Below, piece by piece: positions 1-4,826 of a stretch of DNA of 5,450 nt. A program made the position numbers and the translations under genes. The notes beneath the pieces are model-generated. The model was not told the origin of the DNA. It ran no database searches and saw only the letters and a list, made by a program, of their open reading frames with translations. The first letter of the stretch is position 1, and every line of letters begins with the position of its first letter. This DNA is from Clostridium sp. CAG:169 (lineage in GTDB: Bacteria > Bacillota > Clostridia > Oscillospirales > Ruminococcaceae), in contig FR880210.1 in the NCBI GenBank assembly GCA_000435195.1, forward strand, positions 6,049-11,498. Direction: 5' to 3'.

Positions 1-261
1 ACTCCCGCCAGCGAACTGGAAAATCTGATGGAGGACCGTCTGCTGGTTTCCCTGCTTCAGGTCCCCGGTCTGCACTACGATGGAATGCACGATATGCTCA
101 AGGTCCGTGTGCGCGGAACCCTGCCGCAGGACCGCGAAAAGATGCTGAAAAAATTTGATGAAGCTATCTCCCACTGGCAAACACAACCGCCGGTCTACGC
201 TGTTTTAGGAGAGGAACACACCTTTTCCAGCAACGAGATTTCCACCGACCAAAGCGCATAA
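1..261 (+). CDS. C-terminal end of an unrecognised protein (5' truncated)
   Basis: The frame is open from the first base (Thr-Pro-Ala-Ser-Glu-Leu...) and stops at TAA 259-261, giving 86 residues. An internal ATG at 28 has no ribosome binding site, so this is the tail of a longer gene that starts left of the window. The segment is soluble-looking, with no membrane span. The pattern suggests an alpha/beta unit: helix (about 4-17), a beta-strand with alternating hydrophobic and charged residues (LKVRVRG, about 34-40), an amphipathic helix (about 44-60), then a strand (VYAVLGEE) and a polar tail. I considered CinA/MoCF, cation-efflux C-terminal and ACT-like domains. None showed diagnostic motifs, so no function is assigned. 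The gene ends 9 bases before a strong terminator and is probably the last gene of its transcript. Confidence 0.75.
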   Translation, partial: TPASELENLMEDRLLVSLLQVPGLHYDGMHDMLKVRVRGTLPQDREKMLKKFDEAISHWQTQPPVYAVLGEEHTFSSNEISTDQSA

Positions 262-269
262 CAAAACAC

Positions 270-308
270 AAAAAAAGGACATCTCCTATTCGGAGATGTC
301 CTTTTTTT
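270..308. terminator. Bidirectional intrinsic terminator between convergent genes
   Basis: A perfect 10-bp stem, GGACATCTCC (277-286) with GGAGATGTCC (292-301), closes a 5-base loop. Seven A lie on the left (270-276) and seven T on the right (302-308), so a U-tract follows the stem in both directions. It can end the rightward gene that stops at 261 and the leftward aminopeptidase gene that stops at 326. Confidence 0.95.
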
Positions 309-325
309 ACTGAATTTTTTACAGA

Positions 326-1636
326 TTACAGGATGTCGTATGCGCCGTCGCACTGTGCTACAACTGCGCTGTTGTAGAACGCTTCCATGCCTGCGATCAT
401 ATAATCGAGGTCAAGCACACCGGCTGTTTCATAGCTGGAATGCATTGCCAGCTGCGCCATACCGATGTCCACGGTGTTGAGGGAAACGTGGGTGTTTGCA
501 ATGTTGCCCAGAGTAGAACCGCCTGCAACGTCCGAACGGTTGACAAAGTGCTGGTACGGTACGTTCTTTTCTTCGCACATCTTCTGGAAGATTGCCGAAG
601 AAACTGCATCGGTGGTGTACTTCTGGTTTGCGTTGTGTTTAATTACGATACCCTCGTTGAGATAAACCGGGTTGGTCGGGTCGGAGATTGCCGGATGGTT
701 TGGATGCAGTGCGTGTGCGTTGTCTGCCGACAGCATGAAGCTGGAAGCAACTGCGGTGTGATACTGCTCCTCGGTGCGTCCCAGGTTTTCATTGATGCGG
801 TGCAGAATGTCATACATAAAGGTGGAGTTTGCGCCCTGCTTGGTGCTGCTGCCAACCTCTTCGTTGTCAAAGATGGCGCAGACCGATATGCTCTGGCTGT
901 TTTCTCCCTTCAGGAATGCCTTCAGAGAGGAGAATGCACATTCCAGGTCGTCCAGTTTTGCACAGGACATATACTCGTTGTGCGCACCCCATACAGTAGG
1001 AGCGGTGCGGTTGTACAGGAACAGGTCGGTGGAGATGATGTTCTCCTCTGCGGTTCCGCAAGCCTCTGCAACCAGCTTATTGAAGGTGTCCTTGGAAGCA
1101 GCATCGCCGTACAGCGGCAGGAGGTTGACCTGTGGGTTGTATTTCATACCGTCGTTGACGGTGCGGTCCATGTGGACAGCCAGATTTGGGATGACCAGCA
1201 GGTCGCGGTCGATGTTGAGCAGTTTAGTTGCAACACCGGTTTCGGTCTTGACCAGCGCACGACCGGCAATCGACAGCGGACGGTCAAACCAGGTGGAATA
1301 AATCATGCCGCCGTAGCGCTCGGTGTTCAGCTGAACATATTTGCCCTTGACCATCTGCTCCGGGTGATCTTTGATCTTGAAGGTCGGGGAATCGCTGTGG
1401 CTGGCAACGATGTGGAAGGATTTGAAATCTTTGGTTGGAACCTTGAATGCGATGACAGAGGAAAGATTGCGGGTCACAAAGTATTTTCCGCCCTCTTTAA
1501 TCTGCCAGTTTTTGTTTTCGCACAGCTCCTCAAAGCCTTGCTCGGTCAGCTGTTTTTTTACATTTTCGATGACATGAAAACAGCTTGGGGACTGCTGAAT
1601 AAAGTCGAATAATTCCTGTACGTGCTCTAAAGCCAT
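326..1636 (-). CDS. apeB: M18 family zinc aminopeptidase (aspartyl aminopeptidase-like)
   Basis: This is a 436-residue cytoplasmic metallo-aminopeptidase of family M18. Members remove N-terminal, often acidic, residues from peptides using two metal ions, usually as large oligomers. The expected motifs are in order: ASHSDSP with ligand His80, HMDRTVNDG (155-163), AKLDDL with the bridging Asp (229/230), NEEVGS with catalytic and ligand Glu259/Glu260, SADNAHA with Asp305, RSDVAGGSTLGN (367-378), and MHS with His399 near the C-terminus. The length is normal for the family and nothing is missing. I chose ATG 1636 because AGGAAG lies 6 bases upstream and because MALEHVQELFDFIQQSPSCFH matches the usual family N-terminus. 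An in-frame TTG at 1681 would add 15 residues, but its SD-like GGGGAAGG is 12 bases away. The gene has its own promoter and terminator. The M18 assignment is firm; apeB is a conventional label, and substrate preference is not visible. Confidence 0.95.
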   Translation of the reverse strand: MALEHVQELFDFIQQSPSCFHVIENVKKQLTEQGFEELCENKNWQIKEGGKYFVTRNLSSVIAFKVPTKDFKSFHIVASHSDSPTFKIKDHPEQMVKGKYVQLNTERYGGMIYSTWFDRPLSIAGRALVKTETGVATKLLNIDRDLLVIPNLAVHMDRTVNDGMKYNPQVNLLPLYGDAASKDTFNKLVAEACGTAEENIISTDLFLYNRTAPTVWGAHNEYMSCAKLDDLECAFSSLKAFLKGENSQSISVCAIFDNEEVGSSTKQGANSTFMYDILHRINENLGRTEEQYHTAVASSFMLSADNAHALHPNHPAISDPTNPVYLNEGIVIKHNANQKYTTDAVSSAIFQKMCEEKNVPYQHFVNRSDVAGGSTLGNIANTHVSLNTVDIGMAQLAMHSSYETAGVLDLDYMIAGMEAFYNSAVVAQCDGAYDIL

Positions 1637-1734
1637 AAGAATCTTCCTTTCCGGTATTTTATCATAATCTGAACAAAACAATGGTAGTAAAGACCTTCCC
1701 CTCAGTAAAAATTGCCGAAGTTCCAGACAACTTC

Positions 1735-1763
1735 ATTATAAAAGGTTTCCCCTTTTCTGTCAA
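1735..1763 (-). promoter_or_regulatory. Consensus sigma-A promoter for the M18 aminopeptidase
   Basis: On the minus strand, TTGACA (1763-1758) and TATAAT (1740-1735) are separated by exactly 17 bases, a perfect match to the vegetative sigma-A/sigma-70 consensus. Transcription should start near 1728, leaving a leader of about 90 nt before ATG 1636. The perfect consensus predicts strong constitutive expression unless it is repressed. I saw no clear operator. Confidence 0.9.
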
Positions 1764-1810
1764 CAGCGACTTGAAAGTAAACGGCAGAATTTCCCGGCTG
1801 TCAAACAAAC

Positions 1811-1867
1811 AGAGAAATGCCGCCTTCCGGTTTTGGCTTTGCAGCGCAGCCGGAAGACGGCATCTCT
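1811..1867 (-). terminator. Intrinsic terminator after the wall-anchored protein gene
   Basis: The arms 1811-1830 and 1850-1867 pair over about 17 bases (core CGGAAG/CTTCCG and GCCG/CGGC), with one mismatch and a 2-base bulge, around a loop of about 19 bases. On the minus strand the stem is followed by a T-rich run (TTTCTCTGTTTGTTTGA). It lies about 45 bases after the stop at 1911 and about 50 bases before the aminopeptidase -35 box, so it insulates the two transcription units. The U-tract is interrupted, so termination may be less than complete. Confidence 0.75.
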
Positions 1868-1910
1868 CACAGGATGGATTTTCTATCAAATGGTAAACGG
1901 GAAATCAATT

Positions 1911-3083
1911 TTATCTTTTTTGGGAAATGATGCTCGCTGCCAGTGCGGACACAACTGCTGCCGCTGCTGCCAGTGCCAGATAGTCCTCGGCTCCGGTGTC
2001 CGGGTTTCCCTTCTCCGCACCGCCTGCCTGGTAGTCCTGATTTTCGGCATAAGAGCCATTCTGACCGTCATTTTGACTGCCACTCTGGCTGCTCTGGTTA
2101 TTCTGGTTGGTATTCTCCGAAGGAGCCTGCTGGGTGCCGGCAAAGCTTTCATCCACCAGTGTGCCGTCTGCAATCGCCTTGTCGGTGATGACAAATCTGC
2201 CCAGGTTTTTGGTCTGGAAAGAAAGGGTCTGCGCATCCAGATCGACCGTTGCATCCAGCTGGTGCAATCTTCCCTGCAAATAACGGTAGACATAGAACTG
2301 ACCATCAAAATCCTCCATCTCCTCCGACAGGTCGATGGTCATGGTGCCGGTAAAATCAAATGCCGGTCCGCCCGGGAAGGAGATGTATTTGAAATTCTGG
2401 TCCTCAAACTTGGAGGACACCTCCTTGATGGCGCGCTCGTTGTGCAGCAGATTGAGCGATTCCTGACCGGAAACCCGCACCTGATAGCTCCACAGACCAT
2501 TGGTAAAGGTCACCTTGCCGCCGTCGGCAGCTTTGTCCAGCTGTTCAAACTGCTTGGTAGTGATGACCGGAGCGTCCGCTGCAACAAAGACCGAGCCGCC
2601 GTCCTCTACATCTGCCAGCGCTTCATCAGGGATGGTTGGATAACCCACGGTCATCTCCGCCTGCACGCTTCCCACGGCTTTTCCGTTGGAGCGCTTGACC
2701 GCCTTGACCGTTCCTTCCACTTCGGTCTGTGCAGTCGGCCAGCCTGCCTGTGCGGTCACCTCCAGCTGATAGCGGTCGCCTTCCTTCTCTACCTCAAAGG
2801 ACGAGAGGACCGAACGTCCGTTTTTGGTTTCTGCACGCAGCCGCAGGTCCTCCAGATGCTCGTCGGTCAATGGGACCAGCTTGCCGTCCTCCTGCTCCAA
2901 GTAGAGCGGATAGGTGTAGCTCTGACCCGGCTGGATGAGCTGTTCAAAGGTTTCTTCGCCAAAGCTGAGTTTGAGCGACTCGTCCGACATCACGTTGACA
3001 GCATCTGCCTGTCGTGCAAAGGCGGTCACGCTCATGGCAGACATCGCGCAGGCTGCTAAAAAGATGGATACAAATTTTTTCAT
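1911..3083 (-). CDS. Secreted sortase-anchored surface protein of unknown function (NPDTG signal)
   Basis: The protein has 390 residues. It begins with a Sec signal peptide (MKKFVSIFLAACAMSAMSV, likely cleavage after AFA at 21-23). A beta-rich ectodomain follows (about 30-305). The segment 262-300, with FYVYRYLQGRLHQLD, then LSFQTKNLGRFVITD, resembles a C-terminal beta-module I associate with uncharacterised clostridial surface proteins (recalled, not searched). Residues 315-358 form an Asn/Gln/Ser/Gly-rich linker suited to spanning the wall. It ends with a sortase sorting signal: NPDTG (360-364), a hydrophobic segment (369-387) and the positive tail QKR. NPDTG replaces the classic LPxTG, as is common in some Clostridia. 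Sortase should cut between Thr and Gly and attach the protein to peptidoglycan; no sortase gene is in this window. ATG 3083 is fixed by AGGAGG (3096-3091) 7 bases upstream. It is monocistronic with its own promoter and terminator. Location is well supported, but function is unknown. I saw no catalytic motif or known adhesin repeat. Confidence 0.92.
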   Translation of the reverse strand: MKKFVSIFLAACAMSAMSVTAFARQADAVNVMSDESLKLSFGEETFEQLIQPGQSYTYPLYLEQEDGKLVPLTDEHLEDLRLRAETKNGRSVLSSFEVEKEGDRYQLEVTAQAGWPTAQTEVEGTVKAVKRSNGKAVGSVQAEMTVGYPTIPDEALADVEDGGSVFVAADAPVITTKQFEQLDKAADGGKVTFTNGLWSYQVRVSGQESLNLLHNERAIKEVSSKFEDQNFKYISFPGGPAFDFTGTMTIDLSEEMEDFDGQFYVYRYLQGRLHQLDATVDLDAQTLSFQTKNLGRFVITDKAIADGTLVDESFAGTQQAPSENTNQNNQSSQSGSQNDGQNGSYAENQDYQAGGAEKGNPDTGAEDYLALAAAAAVVSALAASIISQKR

Positions 3084-3142
3084 GGTAATTCCTCCTGAGA
3101 ATGTTTGATTTACTTTTGTCCTGTCGTCTGTGTCCTGACGCT

Positions 3143-3171
3143 ATTATAGATGTCGTACTTTCTTTTTTCAA
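3143..3171 (-). promoter_or_regulatory. Sigma-A promoter for the surface protein gene
   Basis: On the minus strand, TTGAAA (3171-3166) and TATAAT (3148-3143) are 17 bases apart, one mismatch from perfect consensus. The predicted start near 3136 gives a leader of about 50 nt carrying the AGGAGG at 3096-3091. Confidence 0.85.
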
Positions 3172-3576
3172 CCGGTGGATTCTTCCAGCCTCGCCCTTTC
3201 GATTGTGCAATATATCTTTCTTTTTGATTTTCTTAGTCCTGTTTTTATGCTGTTTGCTCTATTTTCAGAAATTGGATGATTTTTTAAATACTTTTTCCGG
3301 TTTTCCTGCCAGCAGCTGCACCTGTATACAACCGCTGGCATCACCGGTGCATCTTTCCACCGGTCTGCTTCTGCCGTTTTGCCTGCTCCCGATGCAAAAG
3401 GCGTGCTGCAAAGACCAGTTTTGCCGCCTGTCGGGCATCTCCTTTCAAAATACAAATCATCAGTATATGCTGCTTGCTGCGCTTTGTTTCCTGCGTACAG
3501 GCACAAAATCCCCTTTCCTCCATAAGCTGTTAGCAGGCATAAGCCTTACCGCACCGATAAAAAAACAGTTGGGATG
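3172..3576. other. 405-base stretch with no convincing gene
   Basis: Nothing here has recognisable protein similarity. The plus strand is pyrimidine-rich in 3172-3300. A plus frame opening at 3101 runs through this stretch into mazF, but it is Cys-rich, hydrophobic and crosses the surface-gene promoter, so I regard it as chance. Two minus frames remain possible. One is a 60-residue basic peptide from ATG 3523 (MEERGFCAC..., stop at 3341) with no ribosome binding site. The other is a 112-residue frame from TTG 3506 with a GGAGG about 10 bases upstream, but its composition is unconvincing and its stop lies inside the surface-gene -35 box. A 7-bp inverted repeat (TGCCAGC 3307-3313 with GCTGGCA 3334-3340) and a CACCGGTG palindrome (3342-3349) are present. 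Neither is followed by a U-tract. A decayed gene or an unknown small RNA cannot be excluded. Confidence 0.5.
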
Positions 3577-3600
3577 TTTAACCGCACCCTTTGCCGGTTA
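3548..3600. repeat. Direct and inverted repeats at the mazF promoter, possible operator
   Basis: ACCGCACC occurs at 3548-3555 and again at 3581-3588, 33 bases apart start to start, close to three helical turns. The second copy overlaps an inverted repeat, TAACCG (3579-3584) with CGGTTA (3595-3600), separated by 10 bases. This lies between and over the proposed -35 and -10 boxes of mazF. The arrangement resembles a binding site for a dimeric regulator, but short matches like these can arise by chance. Confidence 0.35.
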
Positions 3601-3604
3601 CAAT
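3577..3604 (+). promoter_or_regulatory. Possible promoter of mazF
   Basis: TTTAAC (3577-3582) and TACAAT (3599-3604) are 16 bases apart, with an A-tract (3559-3565) just upstream. The predicted start is near 3611, about 37 bases before the chosen mazF start. The -35 is a poor match, so this is a candidate only. No better pair was found between the divergent surface gene and mazF. Confidence 0.4.
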
Positions 3605-3647
3605 AACAGGGAAGCAAAATCCAACAAAATCTCGGAGTGTGATCATT

Positions 3648-3995
3648 GTGAAACGTGGAGATATTTACTATGCGGACCTGAGTCCTGTGGTCGGCTCGGA
3701 GCAGGGCGGTGTGCGACCGGTACTTATCGTGCAAAATGACATCGGCAACCGCTACAGTCCAACGGTCATCGCTGCTGCCATCACCAGCCAGACCGATAAG
3801 AACAAGCTGCCCACCCACATCGAGCTGGACTGCAAACGCTGCGGGCTTTCCAGAGATTCCATCGTGCTGCTCGAGCAGATTCGCACCATCGACAAACGCC
3901 GTCTGCGCGAAAAGATGGGTTCGCTGGATGCCGGTGCAATGTCGCAGGTCAACAAAGCCCTGTCCATCAGCTTTGGGCTGGGAAAAAACCGCTGA
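3648..3995 (+). CDS. mazF: MazF/PemK-family endoribonuclease toxin (NdoA/EndoA-like)
   Basis: The product is 115 residues, a ribosome-independent mRNA interferase that cuts single-stranded RNA at a short sequence. Bacillus NdoA, which it closely resembles from memory, cuts UACAU. The family signature is intact: KRGDIYYADLSPVVGSEQGG at the N-terminus, GVRPVL with the catalytic Arg23, QNDIGNRYSPT, AAITSQ with the catalytic Thr46, LPTHIEL, and LLEQIRTIDKRRL (74-86). Length matches NdoA (116 residues) and the reading frame is undamaged, so it should be active. The start is GTG 3648, with CGGAG (3633-3637) 10 bases upstream. GTG 3639 would give MIIVKRGD, closer to the MIVKRGD of NdoA, but it has no usable ribosome binding site. 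A TTG at 3591 is implausible. No MazE-like antitoxin gene precedes it, unlike the usual antitoxin-toxin order. It is followed by the thi leader and shows no functional link to it. Confidence 0.95.
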   Translation: MKRGDIYYADLSPVVGSEQGGVRPVLIVQNDIGNRYSPTVIAAAITSQTDKNKLPTHIELDCKRCGLSRDSIVLLEQIRTIDKRRLREKMGSLDAGAMSQVNKALSISFGLGKNR

Positions 3996-4012
3996 CATCC
4001 GGCTTTCGGATG
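3996..4012 (+). other. Small hairpin immediately after mazF
   Basis: CATCCG (3996-4001) and CGGATG (4007-4012) form a 6-bp stem with a 5-base loop directly after the mazF stop. No U-tract follows, so it is a weak terminator at best. It may instead protect the 3' end of the mRNA. mazF transcripts could therefore read into the thi leader. Confidence 0.35.
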
Positions 4013-4052
4013 AGCGTGCTGCCCGACTTTAAAAAAGATTGACCAAAAAGAG

Positions 4053-4081
4053 TTGCATTTTTCACTGGAGAGATGTATAAT
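4053..4081 (+). promoter_or_regulatory. Sigma-A promoter of the thiW-thiM operon
   Basis: TTGCAT (4053-4058) and TATAAT (4076-4081) are separated by 17 bases. The predicted start near 4088 places the TPP aptamer right at the 5' end of the transcript, as expected for a riboswitch-controlled operon. Confidence 0.85.
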
Positions 4082-4100
4082 GATACCACAATCAAAAATC

Positions 4101-4190
4101 GACAGGGGAGCTTGTACAGCAGGCTGAGAGGAAGTAATCGAACTTCGACCCTTTAACCTGATGCGGATAATGCCGCCGTAGGAAGTTTGC
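4101..4190 (+). ncRNA. TPP riboswitch aptamer (THI element)
   Basis: All conserved THI-box blocks are in order: GGGGAGC (4105-4111), GCTGAGAG (4123-4130), GACCCTTTAACCTGAT (4147-4162), and GGATAATGCC followed by CGTAGGAAGT (4165-4186). Pairings visible are AGCTT/AGGCT (P2, 4109-4113 with 4121-4125), GAAGT/ACTTC (P3, 4131-4135 with 4142-4146), CCT/AGG (P4, 4157-4159 with 4180-4182) and GCGG/CCGC (P5, 4163-4166 with 4173-4176). P1 looks short: only GAC (4101-4103) against GTT (4185-4187), including one G-U pair. The RNA senses thiamine pyrophosphate. The terminator just downstream, together with thiamine genes after it, predicts ligand-induced transcription termination. Confidence 0.97.
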
Positions 4191-4204
4191 AAACTTGCTG
4201 TTTT

Positions 4205-4241
4205 AAACGGAGACACCCAATCGGGCGTCTCCGTTTTTTTT
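4205..4241 (+). terminator. Riboswitch-controlled intrinsic terminator
   Basis: AAACGGAGAC (4205-4214) pairs with GTCTCCGTTT (4227-4236). A one-base mismatch and an inner CCC/GGG extension close a 4-base loop. Eight T follow the stem core (4234-4241). It sits 15 bases after the aptamer and 52 bases before thiW, the expected place for an expression platform. An antiterminator could use CCGT (4176-4179) of the aptamer against ACGG (4207-4210), but this pairing is short and is inference. Confidence 0.92.
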
Positions 4242-4292
4242 GCGTTCCAAGGCGCCTTGCTCCTCTGTCGAACCCATTAAGGAGTGGTCATA

Positions 4293-4811
4293 ATGAAAAA
4301 AACAAACATCCGTAAACTGTCCATCGCAGGCATCTTCTGCGCAGTTGCCGTAGTCGGCAGCTTCTTCTCCTTCCCGGTCTTTGCCAGCAAATGTGCGCCG
4401 GTGCAGCACATGGTCAACATCCTGTGCGCGGTGCTGCTGGGTCCCTGGTATGGGGTCGGGGTCGCCTTTTGCGCCAGCCTGCTGCGCAACCTGCTGGGTC
4501 TGGGCAGCTTGATGGCATTTCCCGGCAGTATGTTCGGCGCACTGCTGTGCGGCATCACCTTCTCCAAATGCAAAAAAATCATGCCTACCCTGCTGGCAGA
4601 GGTGTTCGGCACCTCCATCCTGGGCGGACTGTGCGCCTACCCGGTTGCCATCCTGCTGATGGGACAAAGCGCAGGCGAGGTTGCCTTTTATGCCTACATC
4701 ATCCCCTTTTTGGTGTCCACCGCCGGCGGAGCAGTTCTGTCGGGCATTTTGCTGTACACCTTGCAGCGGGCAGGCGTTTTAAAGAATATGCAGGCACAGC
4801 TTGCCCGATAA
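4293..4811 (+). CDS. thiW: ThiW, ECF-transporter S component for the thiazole precursor of thiamine
   Basis: ThiW is a small integral membrane substrate-binding subunit of an energy-coupling-factor transporter. The family is predicted to import hydroxyethylthiazole and to share an EcfA/A'/T module encoded elsewhere. The product has 172 residues with about five or six hydrophobic segments (roughly 10-30, 40-66, 75-91, 98-122, 131-158). Characteristic ThiW blocks are present: SFPVFASKCAPVQHMVNILC (26-45), AVLLGPWYGVGVAF (46-59), SLLRNLLGLGSLMAFPGSMF (62-81) and EVFGTSILGGLCAYPVA (103-119). The start is ATG 4293, with AAGGAG (4279-4284) 8 bases upstream. An in-frame GTG at 4284 overlaps that ribosome binding site and is rejected. 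The gene lies directly behind the TPP riboswitch and 15 bases before thiM. This is the classic thiW-thiM arrangement, which supports the substrate assignment. Cys is frequent (7 residues), with no clear meaning. Confidence 0.93.
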   Translation: MKKTNIRKLSIAGIFCAVAVVGSFFSFPVFASKCAPVQHMVNILCAVLLGPWYGVGVAFCASLLRNLLGLGSLMAFPGSMFGALLCGITFSKCKKIMPTLLAEVFGTSILGGLCAYPVAILLMGQSAGEVAFYAYIIPFLVSTAGGAVLSGILLYTLQRAGVLKNMQAQLAR

Positions 4812-4818
4812 AGGGAGG
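4812..4818 (+). promoter_or_regulatory. Ribosome binding site that fixes the thiM TTG start
   Basis: AGGGAGG lies 8 bases before TTG 4827. No ATG or GTG occurs in frame at a suitable distance, and the next in-frame ATG is far inside the conserved kinase fold. The site directly overlaps the end of thiW, so the two genes are probably translated in close succession. Confidence 0.85.
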
Positions 4819-4826
4819 TCGCTATT

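Noticed and set aside
440..1612. 390-residue open frame on the plus strand opposite the aminopeptidase gene
   Set aside because: It lies wholly antisense to a gene with complete M18 motifs, has no ribosome binding site or recognisable domain, and is explained by the codon bias of the real gene.
1833..3059. 408-residue open frame on the plus strand opposite the surface protein gene
   Set aside because: The minus-strand gene has a signal peptide, sorting signal, AGGAGG and promoter. The plus frame also crosses the terminator, and its product has no coherent domain.
3307..3340. TGCCAGC/GCTGGCA inverted repeat considered as a terminator
   Set aside because: The loop is 20 bases and no U-tract follows in either direction.
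3168..3506. 112-residue minus-strand frame from TTG 3506
   Set aside because: A GGAGG lies about 10 bases upstream, but the sequence has no family resemblance, ends inside the -35 box of the next gene, and competes with another frame. It is noted only as part of the unexplained stretch.
3101..3739. 212-residue plus-strand frame running into mazF
   Set aside because: It crosses the surface-gene promoter, overlaps mazF in another frame, and is a Cys-rich hydrophobic translation of pyrimidine-rich DNA with no ribosome binding site.
4248..4259. 12-base palindrome CAAGGCGCCTTG between the terminator and thiW
   Set aside because: It is a perfect palindrome without a loop and has no matching partner nearby. 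It could be a protein site, but nothing else supports that.
4203..4667. 154-residue minus-strand frame opposite thiW
   Set aside because: It is antisense to a gene with clear ThiW motifs and is His/Gln/Ala-rich, as expected of a shadow frame.
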